Assembly: GCF_024347055.1 (NCBI RefSeq)
Contig: NZ_AP024895.1
Span: 186,001-250,000 of the forward strand
Origin: Vibrio porteresiae DSM 19223
GTDB taxonomy: Bacteria > Pseudomonadota > Gammaproteobacteria > Enterobacterales > Vibrionaceae
DNA: 64,000 nucleotides
Direction of reading: 5' to 3'
Made by a program: the position numbers and the translations under genes. The notes below the pieces were generated by a model. It made no database searches and was not told where the DNA came from. It saw only the letters and a program-made list of their open reading frames with translations. Of the stretch, positions 34,515 through 43,751 are shown in pieces (position 1 is the stretch's first letter; the number at the start of each line of letters is the position of its first letter).

Positions 34515-35389
34515 AGATTATGATCACTGGTAGCCATGGACAAGTGGGTACCTGCTTAGTTAATCAGCTCGCCACTACCGGGCACGATGTATTGGCGATG
34601 GACCGAGATACGCTCGATATCACGGATGCTCAGCAAGTAATGCATACTGTTTGTGATTTCCGTCCTGATGTGATTATTAACGCTGCCGCTCATACCGCGG
34701 TGGATAAGGCTGAAAGCGAAAGAGAACTCTCTTTTGCTATCAATCGTGATGGTCCGAAAAACCTAGCTGAAGCCGCACAAGAAGTGCATGCCGCGATGTT
34801 GCATATCTCTACGGATTATGTTTTTGCAGGTAATAAAGACGGTATTTACATTGAATCAGATAATACCGATCCGCAAGGTGTGTACGGTGCGAGTAAGCTA
34901 GACGGTGAACTGTCGGTCATTTCTGCTTGTGATAAACATATCATCTTACGTACTGCTTGGGTGTTTGGTGAGCATGGCAATAACTTTGTTAAAACCATGC
35001 TGCGTTTGGGGCAAACGAGAGACACTCTTGGGGTCGTCGGAGATCAATTCGGTGGACCGACTTATGCGGGTGATATCGCTGCAGCGTTGATAACCATTGC
35101 TAGCGCGATTGTTGAGCAAGGTAATACTGAGTTTGGTGTTTATCATTTTGCTGGCTTGCCACATGTGAGTTGGGCGCAATTTGCACAGACGATTTTTGAT
35201 AAAGCACAAGAACAATCGGTGTTGTCTAAAAAACCTGTGGTTAACTCGATTACGACTGCCGATTATCCGACTCCCGCTAAGCGTCCAGCTAACTCTCGCT
35301 TAGATACGCAAAAGATTACTCAGACGTTTGGTATTGCAGCCAGTGATTGGCAAGCCGCGTTATGTCATTTAGATGATTATATTGCATAG
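34511..35389 (+). CDS. rmlD: dTDP-4-dehydrorhamnose reductase (RmlD)
   Basis: 292-residue SDR enzyme performing the last step to dTDP-L-rhamnose. GSHGQVGTCLVNQL cofactor loop at residue 6, IINAAAHTAVDKAE, STDYVFAG, YGASKLDGE (active-site Tyr and Lys), RTAWVFGEHGNNF and the C-terminal TPAKRPANSRLD segment. Coupled to rmlA by overlap; 34 bases before rmlC. The pathway order B-A-D-C is kept on one strand. Confidence 0.95.
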   Translation: MKIMITGSHGQVGTCLVNQLATTGHDVLAMDRDTLDITDAQQVMHTVCDFRPDVIINAAAHTAVDKAESERELSFAINRDGPKNLAEAAQEVHAAMLHISTDYVFAGNKDGIYIESDNTDPQGVYGASKLDGELSVISACDKHIILRTAWVFGEHGNNFVKTMLRLGQTRDTLGVVGDQFGGPTYAGDIAAALITIASAIVEQGNTEFGVYHFAGLPHVSWAQFAQTIFDKAQEQSVLSKKPVVNSITTADYPTPAKRPANSRLDTQKITQTFGIAASDWQAALCHLDDYIA

Positions 35390-35423
35390 GCATAACCTTT
35401 AACGGAATCACAAAGAGTAGAAG

Positions 35424-35969
35424 ATGAAAGTAATAGATACAAAAATCCCAGATGTAAAAATTATTGAGCCTCAAGTATTTGGTGATGAACGTGGCTTTTT
35501 TATGGAAACATGGCAACAACAAAAATTTGAAGAGCTTGTGACCGGTAAACCAACACTTTTCGTTCAAGATAACCATTCAAAATCGAAGAAAGGCATTTTG
35601 CGTGGTTTGCACTATCAACTAGAAAACACCCAAGGTAAATTGGTGCGCGTTGTATCTGGTGAAGTGTTTGATGTTGCTGTTGATATGAGAAAAGACTCCC
35701 CAACATTTGGTCAATGGGTTGGTGTCTATCTCTCTGCTGAAAACAAACGCCAGTTCTGGATTCCTGCAGGGTTTGCTCATGGTTTTTATGTGACCAGTGA
35801 TGAAGCTGAGTTTGTTTATAAGTGTACGGATTATTACAATCCAAAAGTCGAAGCTAGCCTGCTGTGGAATGATAAAACGATCGCAGTTGAATGGCCGTTG
35901 GATGGCGAACCGCTTCTTTCGGCGAAGGATATTGAAGGGCTAGAGTTTAGTCAAGCACCTACTCTTTAA
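35424..35969 (+). CDS. rmlC: dTDP-4-dehydrorhamnose 3,5-epimerase (RmlC)
   Basis: 181-residue cupin epimerase. GDERGFFMETW, FVQDNHSKSKKGILRGLHYQ (active-site His in RGLHYQ), VFDVAVDMRKDSPTFG (Asp), FWIPAGFAHGFYV and YKCTDYYNP are all present. Completes the dTDP-L-rhamnose set. A strong terminator follows 27 bases after the stop, closing the polysaccharide locus. Confidence 0.96.
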   Translation: MKVIDTKIPDVKIIEPQVFGDERGFFMETWQQQKFEELVTGKPTLFVQDNHSKSKKGILRGLHYQLENTQGKLVRVVSGEVFDVAVDMRKDSPTFGQWVGVYLSAENKRQFWIPAGFAHGFYVTSDEAEFVYKCTDYYNPKVEASLLWNDKTIAVEWPLDGEPLLSAKDIEGLEFSQAPTL

Positions 35970-35995
35970 TTTCAGATGTTTGAGTAATCAATGTT

Positions 35996-36019
35996 AAAAG
36001 GAGCCGCGGCTCCTTTTTT
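35996..36019 (+). terminator. Intrinsic terminator after rmlC
   Basis: Stem AAAAGGAGC / GCTCCTTTT around CGCG with a following T-run. Marks the end of the rmlBADC transcript and of the polysaccharide region. Confidence 0.88.
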
Positions 36020-36203
36020 ATTGGTAGCAATTGATCCCTCTCTTTTTATCTCTGATCTTTTCTTTGAACCCACTCGAAATCTCTCCTACTTTTTGCACTG
36101 GTTGTAACGTATTTATTTGGATCGCTCGCAAAGTGTGGTTGGGGGGATTTTCTAAATCGGCTTGGTGTTGAGTAATAGCTGCCTCACGATAGAAAGGAGA
36201 GGC

Positions 36204-37178
36204 ATGATGTTATTTATTACCAATCGCATACCAGTTCAATCGGCACGTTCCAAAGCGGGACGGGCGATTCGGTTTGATTATCAGAATACCGATGTGTCGA
36301 AGTGGCTCTATTTTTGTGAGCGCCACGGCGAGCATGACTATACGGAAATTCTCTCATCGCCTTTCTTTGATCGGCTCAAAGCTTCACCAGGCCATACTCA
36401 GCTTCTTTTTTATATCCACGGTTTTAACAACAATATGGAACCCCATGTGTTTCATAATGCTCAGCGGTTAGAAAGCTTAATCAATAATATAACTCCCGAT
36501 TTGGTAAAAGTGATCCCACTGATTTGGCCATGCGATGATGATTCGGTGGTAAAGATTATGGATGATTATTGGGATGACCAGAAAGCCGCGGATTTTAGTG
36601 CCATCGCATTTAGTCGGTTATTGGATAAGTTTGACCATTGGCGCCGCTCAACAGAGCAACAAGCCGTACCTTGTTTAAAGCGGATGAATCTATTGGCCCA
36701 TTCGATGGGCAATCGAGTGTTGGTCAATACGCTCAACTATTGGGTCGAGGGGAACGGCTACGAAGGTGTGCCAATGCTGTTTCGTAATGTCTTTATGGTG
36801 GCACCTGATGTCGATAATGCGGTGTTGGAATCGGGTCATCGAGGTCAGCATGTGCTGGACAGCTGCAAGAATACTTTGGTGTATTACGCCAGTGATGACT
36901 ATGCGATGCCGGCATCAAAAATTGCCAATTTGCGTCATCGAATGTTGAGTCGTCGCTTGGGGATGACTGGCCCGGCGAATCCTCATTTGTTGCCGTCCAA
37001 CCGAGTTTTTAGTTTTGACTGTGATAGTTTTAATAATCGGTTTGATTATCCGACGGGGCACTCCTATTTTCTTAATGATGCCGACGGCAACATTAGCCCC
37101 ATTATTTCGCATATCGCTCAAGCCATTCAATTTGGCCGCGTATCTGACACTTGGGAACCGCTGTTAGTGAGTGCTTAG
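36204..37178 (+). CDS. Alpha/beta hydrolase, DUF900 family
   Basis: About 324 residues. LLFYIHGFNNNMEPHVF is the strand and oxyanion loop typical of DUF900 hydrolases, with the nucleophile in NLLAHSMGNRVL (A-H-S-M-G-N), VFMVAPDVDN, and a terminal histidine candidate in YPTGHSYF. No signal peptide. The ribosome-binding site AGGAG at 36195-36199 supports ATG 36204 or 36207; the frame is open upstream to 36162. The metallo-hydrolase gene follows 18 bases later, probably in one operon. Substrate unknown. Confidence 0.75.
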   Translation: MMLFITNRIPVQSARSKAGRAIRFDYQNTDVSKWLYFCERHGEHDYTEILSSPFFDRLKASPGHTQLLFYIHGFNNNMEPHVFHNAQRLESLINNITPDLVKVIPLIWPCDDDSVVKIMDDYWDDQKAADFSAIAFSRLLDKFDHWRRSTEQQAVPCLKRMNLLAHSMGNRVLVNTLNYWVEGNGYEGVPMLFRNVFMVAPDVDNAVLESGHRGQHVLDSCKNTLVYYASDDYAMPASKIANLRHRMLSRRLGMTGPANPHLLPSNRVFSFDCDSFNNRFDYPTGHSYFLNDADGNISPIISHIAQAIQFGRVSDTWEPLLVSA

Positions 37179-37196
37179 TTCGGTTGGAGGTGGGTT

Positions 37197-38558
37197 ATGA
37201 TTTCTCATTCGGTCAAACATCATGGTGGTCATCATACGGTGACGGGTTCTTGCCACGAACTGCGTTGGGGTGATACCAGCATTCTTATTGATTGCGGTCT
37301 GTTTCAAGGTCACGATAAAACATCGGAAGAACCGACCGTTGAGTTCTCTCTCGATGATATTTGTGGGTTAGTACTTACTCACTCTCATATCGACCATGTG
37401 GGCCGCTTGCCTTGGCTTCTAGCCGCTGGTTTTAATCATCCGATTTATTGCACGCCCGCGACCGCGGAATTGGTGCCATTGATGCTGGAAGATGGTCTCA
37501 AACTGCAATTAGGGATGAGCCATAGCCAAGCGCATAAAGTGATTGATGCGGTCTCTGCTTTAATGATTCCGATGGAATATGGGCATTGGTATACCATTGA
37601 TTGGTTTGCGGATTCAGCCTCGTGGTTAACTAAATCTGCTGAATTGACGGTGGATATTCGCTTTAATCCTGCTGGACATATTCTGGGTTCTGCGTACGTG
37701 GAATTTCGGTTACCTAATGATGAGGTCGTGGTTTTTTCTGGTGACTTAGGGCCAAGCCAGACGCCGCTTTTGCCTGATCCTATATCTCCTCCTCAAGCAG
37801 ACTATCTCTATATCGAAACCACGTATGGTGACCAGTGCCATGAAAGTGTCGAAGACCGTTCTAATCGATTAAAGGCGATTATTGACCGCTCGCTTAGTGA
37901 TGGCGGGGTTATCTTGATTCCTGCCTTTAGCGTGGGTAGAACGCAAGAGCTACTGTTTGATATTGAGCAGTTAATGCATGAACGAGAACTCGATAGCGAT
38001 TTGCCTATTATCTTAGATTCGCCCATGGCAAGCCGGGTGACGGAGTCGTATCGACGCTTTAAAGCACTATGGGGGAAAGAAGCCAAAGCGCGTTTGGCGC
38101 AGCATCGGCATCCGTTGGCTTTTGAGCAATGTGTGAAAATTGCTGATTTTCATGCTCATCAAAAACTGGTGAATCGTCTGGCATCGACGGGAGAATCGGC
38201 TATTGTCGTTGCTGCATCGGGCATGTGTGAAGGGGGGCGAATCGTTAACTATTTGCGCCATCTATTACCTGATCCGCGAACTGACGTGATTTTTGCCGGT
38301 TATCAAGCCCGTGGCACGTTAGGTGAAGCCATTTTACGTGGCGATTCCGAGGTGTTTATTGATGGAGAAAAGATCTCTGTCGCAGCCCATATCCATGCGA
38401 TGTCAGGCTATTCCGCTCATGCCGATAAAGCCGATCTACTGCGTTTTATCCAAGGCATTCCCACCCCACCCAAAGAGATTCACTTAATCCACGGTGAACC
38501 ACGCACTCAAGCTGAATTCGCCCAACATTTACGGCGTCTAGGGTATCAAGTGATTTAG
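37197..38558 (+). CDS. Beta-CASP metallo-beta-lactamase-fold hydrolase (RNA-processing type)
   Basis: 453-residue MBL-fold protein with an inserted beta-CASP domain, related to archaeal/bacterial CPSF-like RNA exo/endonucleases. Metal motif THSHIDHVG (H62, H64, D66, H67), further ligands in NPAGHILGSAYVEF and FSGDLGPS, beta-CASP block IPAFSVGRTQELLFDIEQL, AASGMCEGGRIVNYL, and C-terminal SGYSAHADKADLL. Cytoplasmic. Target RNA or other substrate cannot be told. Confidence 0.85.
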   Translation: MISHSVKHHGGHHTVTGSCHELRWGDTSILIDCGLFQGHDKTSEEPTVEFSLDDICGLVLTHSHIDHVGRLPWLLAAGFNHPIYCTPATAELVPLMLEDGLKLQLGMSHSQAHKVIDAVSALMIPMEYGHWYTIDWFADSASWLTKSAELTVDIRFNPAGHILGSAYVEFRLPNDEVVVFSGDLGPSQTPLLPDPISPPQADYLYIETTYGDQCHESVEDRSNRLKAIIDRSLSDGGVILIPAFSVGRTQELLFDIEQLMHERELDSDLPIILDSPMASRVTESYRRFKALWGKEAKARLAQHRHPLAFEQCVKIADFHAHQKLVNRLASTGESAIVVAASGMCEGGRIVNYLRHLLPDPRTDVIFAGYQARGTLGEAILRGDSEVFIDGEKISVAAHIHAMSGYSAHADKADLLRFIQGIPTPPKEIHLIHGEPRTQAEFAQHLRRLGYQVI

Positions 38559-38646
38559 CGGGTGGGGATAGTTGGTCTCTCATCGACTTCGCTTAAGATT
38601 CGACAAGTAGATGTCAAAGAACCAGAGAGCAACCCGCTATCCCACA
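38557..38646. repeat. Long imperfect inverted repeat between convergent genes
   Basis: The arm GGTGGGGATAG...GGTCTCTCATCGACTT (38561-38590) is mirrored by AAGTAGATG...CCAGAGAGC...CTATCCCAC (about 38606-38644). Pairing covers most of the 90 bases with small bulges. It lies between two convergent genes, where it may act as a bidirectional terminator, and its size suggests a mobile palindromic repeat. Confidence 0.5.
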
Positions 38647-38656
38647 ATTAAATGCG

Positions 38657-39676
38657 CTACCCAGTAAACACGATGCGAATGTTCTTTTTTAATCCTTTCG
38701 GGAGTGACTGCTGATTGATGATCAGATTGACGATGCGTGTTTGGATATAAGTAATTAGCGCAGCAGAGATATAGGTGATGAGGTACTTCTCCAAATATCC
38801 ATTATCTGGCAGTAGAGTGATGAACACGATATGCCATAGGTAAACCCAAATCGAATTTTGAGCGATAAAAAATACGGCGTTGGATATTTTTATCGATTCA
38901 ACGAGGGCCACTATTTTGTCGCTAACAGACCACAAGAGAGCGAAGATAAAAATCGAGTACGAGAAGTAATACATTGATGGTGGATACTTATAGTCTTGCG
39001 TTGATACTGAGCTCTCCGTAAAGCTTTGCAGATACCAACGACAAATAATAAATGTCGCGATGGCGACCACAAACGTGCCTACCATTTCTGGTTTTTTTAA
39101 CTGATAGATACGTAGACCAAATGCAAAGAGCAGTGAGTAGGCAAGTTCGTAGTGGCTAACTAACGAGAGTAGTCGTAATTTCCCCTCGCCAATGTAAGGC
39201 ATTGAGTAATAGCGGAACAGCTCATAAGCAATAGCGAGCAGGGCTAATATGGCAAGATAGCGTACATTGCTTTTTTCTCTCTGGTTCCATAGATACAGTA
39301 AGGGCGATACGAGCGCCACGAGGATAAATACGCGAATGATCCAGACGTAACCAATGCCATCATAGAGTAAGTAGGATTTGACGATCGTACCAAGGTCAAG
39401 GTTGATGGAATTTGGGAAGATTTGAGTCATAAGCAAAAAGAAGATTGAAAGAAATGCCCACACAGGCAGCACTAAACGTTTAAATCTTTTCCAAACATAG
39501 AGTGTGAAGGCTTCTCCCTTTTTAAAACTGATAGCAAATGAGATGCCCGAGATAATGACCATCAGTGGTACGTCGAAGTTACGTATTTGCATTATGAGGT
39601 CAGGGGGGCTGACATGAGCCAAAATAATCATGGATAGGCCGATGAATCTCAAAAGATCGATTCTTTTGTCGCGCAT
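38657..39676 (-). CDS. Acyltransferase 3 family membrane protein
   Basis: 339-residue multi-pass inner-membrane protein of the acyltransferase 3 (OafA/WecH/Oac) family: N-terminal MRDKRIDLLRFIGLSMIILAHVSPPD carries the R-x10-H motif, followed by about ten hydrophobic helices and VPLMVIISGISFAISFKKGE. Such enzymes O-acylate sugars or other envelope molecules. It stands alone on the minus strand with AAGG upstream of the ATG at 39676. The substrate could be LPS or capsule but nothing here shows it. Confidence 0.85.
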   Translation of the reverse strand: MRDKRIDLLRFIGLSMIILAHVSPPDLIMQIRNFDVPLMVIISGISFAISFKKGEAFTLYVWKRFKRLVLPVWAFLSIFFLLMTQIFPNSINLDLGTIVKSYLLYDGIGYVWIIRVFILVALVSPLLYLWNQREKSNVRYLAILALLAIAYELFRYYSMPYIGEGKLRLLSLVSHYELAYSLLFAFGLRIYQLKKPEMVGTFVVAIATFIICRWYLQSFTESSVSTQDYKYPPSMYYFSYSIFIFALLWSVSDKIVALVESIKISNAVFFIAQNSIWVYLWHIVFITLLPDNGYLEKYLITYISAALITYIQTRIVNLIINQQSLPKGLKKNIRIVFTG

Positions 39677-40392
39677 TTTTTTAACCTTATCAATATTAAA
39701 ACCGCTACAAAGGCTATCACTCGAAATTGGGTGGTTATCTAATTGGGGTTATTTTTTGGTTAATAATCCATCTATGGAAATGGGATCGCAAAATCTGCGC
39801 AGATTTGCGTAATCCTTGGGCTGAGGTGGAATGGAGATAACGCCTGCCAGTTAAGTACGAGCCAGTTAAAACGATGGTTATTACCAACAAAAATTAGAAT
39901 GGTTTTCGCTCAATTTGAGCAATTGATTCCTATAAAGAAATAGTCTGTATCCGAATAAATTCTTGAAGCGCATCACATTTAGCGCTAGAAATAGCATTCT
40001 ATAAACAAGAGATTACAACAGCTCAACGGATATACATCTAATCTGCTCGATCTTATGTTCCACTTTGACAAAGTTATTGAGCGGGGTTCTCTATCCTGTC
40101 TTATACTCCTGATGCTTGATGAAAAGGTAGCCAACAGGCCTGCACCAAGCGATGAAGGAAGTGATTCCTCAAGACAGAAATCCATAGCACTCAACCGTAT
40201 GTCGTCTTCCTTCGTCTCCTTCCTCGGAGTCGTCTCTTTGAAGTCGCCGTTTGTCGCTGAATGTGTGGAGCGTATAAACCTGCGGCTGTCGCCTAATCAA
40301 CAACATATAAAAATTCGCTCACCATAACTTAGGGTATAAACCTAGGATGGTGGATGCTTTGAAGGGATCAACAATGCAGGATTATTTCCAAA
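39677..40392. other. 716-base region without a supported gene
   Basis: Separates divergent acyltransferase and efflux genes. A 90-residue frame at 40055-40327 has no ribosome-binding site, domain or typical composition, so I do not call it. Visible structure: palindrome GCTCAATTTGAGC at 39908-39920 and a purine-rich minus strand with repeated GGAAG/GGA near 40204-40240. Promoters of both neighbours should be here. Confidence 0.4.
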
Positions 40393-40593
40393 ATGTTTGA
40401 AGAAGTTGCACTGGGAGGCTTACTGTTTAGCCCACTAGTCTTATTTGCACCGTTGGCCTTTGTTCTTTCTTGGATAACGCGAGTTATTTTGTACAAAACA
40501 GGGCTTTACGCCAAAATTTGGCGAGCAGCTTGGTTCGAAGTCGGACTGTATGTCTGTTATCTCGCTTTAGTCGTATATTTACTCGGGAGCTAA
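40393..40593 (+). CDS. Small DUF1656 membrane protein (AaeX-like)
   Basis: 66-residue protein with two hydrophobic helices (LLFSPLVLFAPLAFVLSWI and GLYVCYLALVVYLL) and the DUF1656 core VILYKTGLYAKIWRAAWFEVGLY, the same layout as E. coli AaeX. It is followed by an AaeA-like and an AaeB-like gene, the usual three-gene efflux set. Its exact contribution to efflux is unknown. It ends 8 bases before the next start. Confidence 0.85.
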   Translation: MFEEVALGGLLFSPLVLFAPLAFVLSWITRVILYKTGLYAKIWRAAWFEVGLYVCYLALVVYLLGS

Positions 40594-40601
40594 TCATCAT
40601 C

Positions 40602-41480
40602 ATGGCAAAAACAGTTCGAATCTCTCTAACCTTAGTGGTTGTGGTGATTGCTTTTCTCGCTGGGCATTGGGTCTGGCAACACTACCTTTATTCACCTTGG
40701 ACACGCGATGGTCGTATTCGCGCTGACGTCATCACTATTGCACCCGATGTTTCTGGTTGGGTAACCCATCTTAATGTCAGCGATAACCAAGATGTGAAAA
40801 AAGGCGATGTGCTATTTACGGTTGACGATACCCGTTACAAAGCAGCGATTGCAGAATTGGAAGCGCAAGTTGAGAGTAACCAATACTCACTTGAATTGGC
40901 GAAGCATCAGTACGAACGTCGTAAAGCGTTAAGTAAAAACGGTAAGTTAGTCAGTGATGAAACGGCAGAAAGCGCGCGTATTCAGACTAAGCTTGCAGAA
41001 GCAGCATTAGATTTAAGCCAAGCTCGTTTGAATACCGCCAAAATCAACCTTGATCGTTCGGTAGTGAAAGCGCCGGCTGATGGTTCGATGATTAACCTGA
41101 CTTTGCGTGAAGGTAACTATGTGAGCCAAGGTAAGTCGGTACTCTCTTTGGTGAAAAAAGACTCTTTATACGTCACCGGTTATTTTGAAGAGACCAAATT
41201 GCCTTTGATTCACGTGGGACAAAAAGCGTCGATTACTTTGATGAGTGGTGGTAAGCCCTTGATGGGCACTGTGACCAGTATCGGTAAAGCGATCGCCGAT
41301 TCCAATACCAATGGCAACACTCAACTATTGCCTCAAGTTCAGCAAACCTTTAACTGGGTTCGGTTAGCTCAGCGTATTCCTGTGGATATTCATTTGGATG
41401 AGATTCCTGATGATGTTCATCTGAGTGCTGGGATGACGGTCTCCATTTATCTACAAGATGCGAAAGCGCCAGCGCTATGA
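40602..41480 (+). CDS. HlyD/AaeA-type membrane fusion protein of an efflux pump
   Basis: About 292 residues: an N-terminal membrane anchor (ISLTLVVVVIAFLAGHWVW), then YSPWTRDGRIRADVITIAPDVSGWV, the barrel-sandwich half-motifs, an alpha-hairpin (about 85-155) and VVKAPADGSMINL, ending SAGMTVSIYL. It links the inner-membrane AaeB-like pump to the periplasm. ATG 40602 begins just before the membrane anchor; the frame is open upstream but overlaps the DUF1656 gene. Four-base overlap with the next gene. Substrates of E. coli AaeAB are aromatic carboxylic acids. Confidence 0.88.
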   Translation: MAKTVRISLTLVVVVIAFLAGHWVWQHYLYSPWTRDGRIRADVITIAPDVSGWVTHLNVSDNQDVKKGDVLFTVDDTRYKAAIAELEAQVESNQYSLELAKHQYERRKALSKNGKLVSDETAESARIQTKLAEAALDLSQARLNTAKINLDRSVVKAPADGSMINLTLREGNYVSQGKSVLSLVKKDSLYVTGYFEETKLPLIHVGQKASITLMSGGKPLMGTVTSIGKAIADSNTNGNTQLLPQVQQTFNWVRLAQRIPVDIHLDEIPDDVHLSAGMTVSIYLQDAKAPAL

Positions 41481-43549
41481 AACTTCTGTTTAACAGTATT
41501 TTCTTTCCTACCAATCAGGCGGTGAAGTTTGCGCTAAAAGGGGTGTTGGGCATGGCCCTCTCTCTTTATATCGCGATGTTCTTCAATCTTGACCGTCCCT
41601 ATTGGGCAATGATTGGGGCGATTTTCCTGCAAATTCGCCCTGAGAGTGGCTTGGTGATTGAAAAAGGGCTATGCCAGATTGTCGGTACGATTGTGGGTGG
41701 GCTGTTTGCGATTTTTGTGTTGGAGTTTTTTGCTCCATATCCTGAAATTGCGATTGGTCTGCTGGCGTTGTGGCTGGGATTAAACTCGGCTTTGTCGGCG
41801 TTGGTACGCCAGCTTAACTTGATTTATGCGTTTGCGATGGCGGGAATGACGGCCTGTCTGATTGTACTGCTGGTGATGATCCAACCAGCAACGGCAAGCA
41901 GCCAAACTATTTTTCAGGTTGCTCAAGCTCGTGTGAGTGAGATTATTGTTGGGGTTATCTGTGCTGCTCTGATCAGTACCATGATCTGGCCGGTACGTGT
42001 TCGCGATGGGCTGAAAATGCACGCTCGCAGTGTAATAAATCAGTCTCTTCACTATTTCACTCTCGAATTAAATCCTGAAGGCTCTCATGATGACCGTCAT
42101 AAATCGATTGACGGTATATTGGAATCGTTGACTGCTCTAAACGATGACTCCAGTGCTGTTGCGTACGAAGGCCCTAATGGTCCAGGTCAAAGTAGGGCTT
42201 CTAACCTATTGACCAACAAAACACTTTCCTTATTGGCACTGATCCAAATTTTTGGTCGTTTACAAAGGAAACACACCGAGTTGGTGTCGGATAATCTGCA
42301 AAACTTACTCAATGAGATGCGTGATACTTTTGATGCCATGGAGCAGTCCAAAGATTATCAAGAGTGCTACGAGATGGCGCAAAAGCTACGTCGTAAGCAA
42401 ATCTTTGCCGCGAATAATTCAGTGAAGAAAACGGCTTTTGAAGCGCGAATGCATAAAATTGCCCTCGAACTCAGTGCTGAGTTGATTATGGTGCTCAAAG
42501 GTTATAACGCATTATCCGAGAACAAACCTATTTTGCTGAACGCTCCGCGCATTACTTCTCACCGCGATTTGCTGGTGGGGTTAACCACTGGCCTACGTAG
42601 TATGGTGATGTTCTTAGTTGGGGCCGGACTCTGGATTGGTACGGGGTCGACGGCGGTCTTAATGATGATGATTTTGCCAGTGGTCTTTTCCATCATGATG
42701 GCCCGCTTGCCGATGATGATTTTGACCATAGTGCTAAGGCGTATTTTGGTTGGGGTCGTAATCGCTTTGCCGATTGCAATCTTCTATGCGGTGCCTCTCA
42801 TTGCGCAGAGCAGTGGTGACTTTGAGCTGTTGGTACTGATTTTGTCGCTGCCTTATTTTGTGGGTTTGCTTGCTTTGGCGAATCGACCTACCTTGCCATA
42901 TGGTTTGGGGATCAGTATTCCTTTCACTATCTTTGTCATGCCAAGCAGTAACATGAGCCGTGCGTTTGCCATTGATTCAACAGTGAGTAATGCGATGGCG
43001 ATTTTTGTCGGTATTGCGTTGTTGTATTGGCTGTTTAAGTTGATAACCGGACCAAGCCTGACGTTGATGATGGGCAGTTTGATTCGTAATACTTACCGCG
43101 ATCTAATTGATGTACCACATAAAAAGGCGGGTGAAAGCTGGTTTAACGCGCGAATGGGTGACCGATTATTACGTATCTCGACGTACGAAAAGGGCATGAG
43201 CAAAAATCGTGACTTAACCGATTTGGCGTTAACTGCGTTAAACCTTGGGCATGTCTCTTTGCGTCTGCGTAAAGTGATTCAAAGCAGTTGCGGTTCGGTA
43301 TTAGATGATGAACTCGATCGCTGGCAAGTCGCACTCGCCGATGCTTTTATGCATTGTTATCACGGTCAAGGTACTTCGTCTTATACGGATGCTTGCCATC
43401 ATTTGTTAAGTAAGCTGCCTAAAGATCAGATTCCAAAAGACAAGTACGAACTGATTCGCGGTAGTTTTGAAAGAATGTCGCTCACATTTGAACGCACCTC
43501 CGCCACCATTGCAGAAAATCGTGCGCTGGCAAAAGCTCAAACGGCGTAG
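41477..43549 (+). CDS. AaeB/FUSC family efflux transporter
   Basis: 690-residue inner-membrane protein with two FUSC-type membrane blocks (about 12-170 and 360-510) and cytoplasmic domains after each. Motifs: FALKGVLGMALSLYIAMFFNLDRPYWAMIGAIFLQIRPESG at the N terminus and LLVGLTTGLRSMVMFLVGAGLWIGTGS starting the second half. Length and partner genes match E. coli AaeB (655 aa). Likely exports aromatic or other organic acids with the HlyD-like partner. A hairpin belonging to a dispersed repeat starts 5 bases after the stop. Confidence 0.88.
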   Translation: MKLLFNSIFFPTNQAVKFALKGVLGMALSLYIAMFFNLDRPYWAMIGAIFLQIRPESGLVIEKGLCQIVGTIVGGLFAIFVLEFFAPYPEIAIGLLALWLGLNSALSALVRQLNLIYAFAMAGMTACLIVLLVMIQPATASSQTIFQVAQARVSEIIVGVICAALISTMIWPVRVRDGLKMHARSVINQSLHYFTLELNPEGSHDDRHKSIDGILESLTALNDDSSAVAYEGPNGPGQSRASNLLTNKTLSLLALIQIFGRLQRKHTELVSDNLQNLLNEMRDTFDAMEQSKDYQECYEMAQKLRRKQIFAANNSVKKTAFEARMHKIALELSAELIMVLKGYNALSENKPILLNAPRITSHRDLLVGLTTGLRSMVMFLVGAGLWIGTGSTAVLMMMILPVVFSIMMARLPMMILTIVLRRILVGVVIALPIAIFYAVPLIAQSSGDFELLVLILSLPYFVGLLALANRPTLPYGLGISIPFTIFVMPSSNMSRAFAIDSTVSNAMAIFVGIALLYWLFKLITGPSLTLMMGSLIRNTYRDLIDVPHKKAGESWFNARMGDRLLRISTYEKGMSKNRDLTDLALTALNLGHVSLRLRKVIQSSCGSVLDDELDRWQVALADAFMHCYHGQGTSSYTDACHHLLSKLPKDQIPKDKYELIRGSFERMSLTFERTSATIAENRALAKAQTA

Positions 43550-43553
43550 TGTC

Positions 43554-43617
43554 ACTCCCCCTTAAAACCCAAGGGGGAGAACCAGATCGAGTGCGCTGTG
43601 ATTTTGGTGCTCACCAT
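43554..43617 (-). repeat. Dispersed hairpin-ended repeat, copy 1
   Basis: Begins with hairpin CTCCCCCTT / AAGGGGGAG and continues GAACCAGATCGAGTGCGC, GTGATTTTGGTG and TCACC. The reverse complement is nearly identical to 51807-51870 of copy 2, differing at only a few positions. It directly follows the aaeB-like gene and may serve as its terminator. Confidence 0.75.
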
Positions 43618-43710
43618 GATATTCGTGTACAGGTTTTAGAGCTTTTGGGTTGCTATGTTCCAAAAGCTATTTAAGCTCTTCGAACTTGCCTAAATGAGAA
43701 AATGAAAGAC

Positions 43711-43737
43711 AAAAAAAACGCAGCCCGAAGCTGCGTT
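43711..43737 (-). terminator. Terminator of the minus-strand envelope cluster
   Basis: On the minus strand: AACGCAGC - TTCG - GGCTGCGTT followed by T residues (eight A on the plus strand at 43711-43718). It lies 15 bases after the stop of the gene ending at 43752. Confidence 0.88.
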
Positions 43738-43751
43738 CACTATGTAATATT

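Noticed and set aside
40055..40327. 90-residue open frame in the gap before the efflux genes
   Set aside because: No ribosome-binding site, no recognisable domain and unusual composition.
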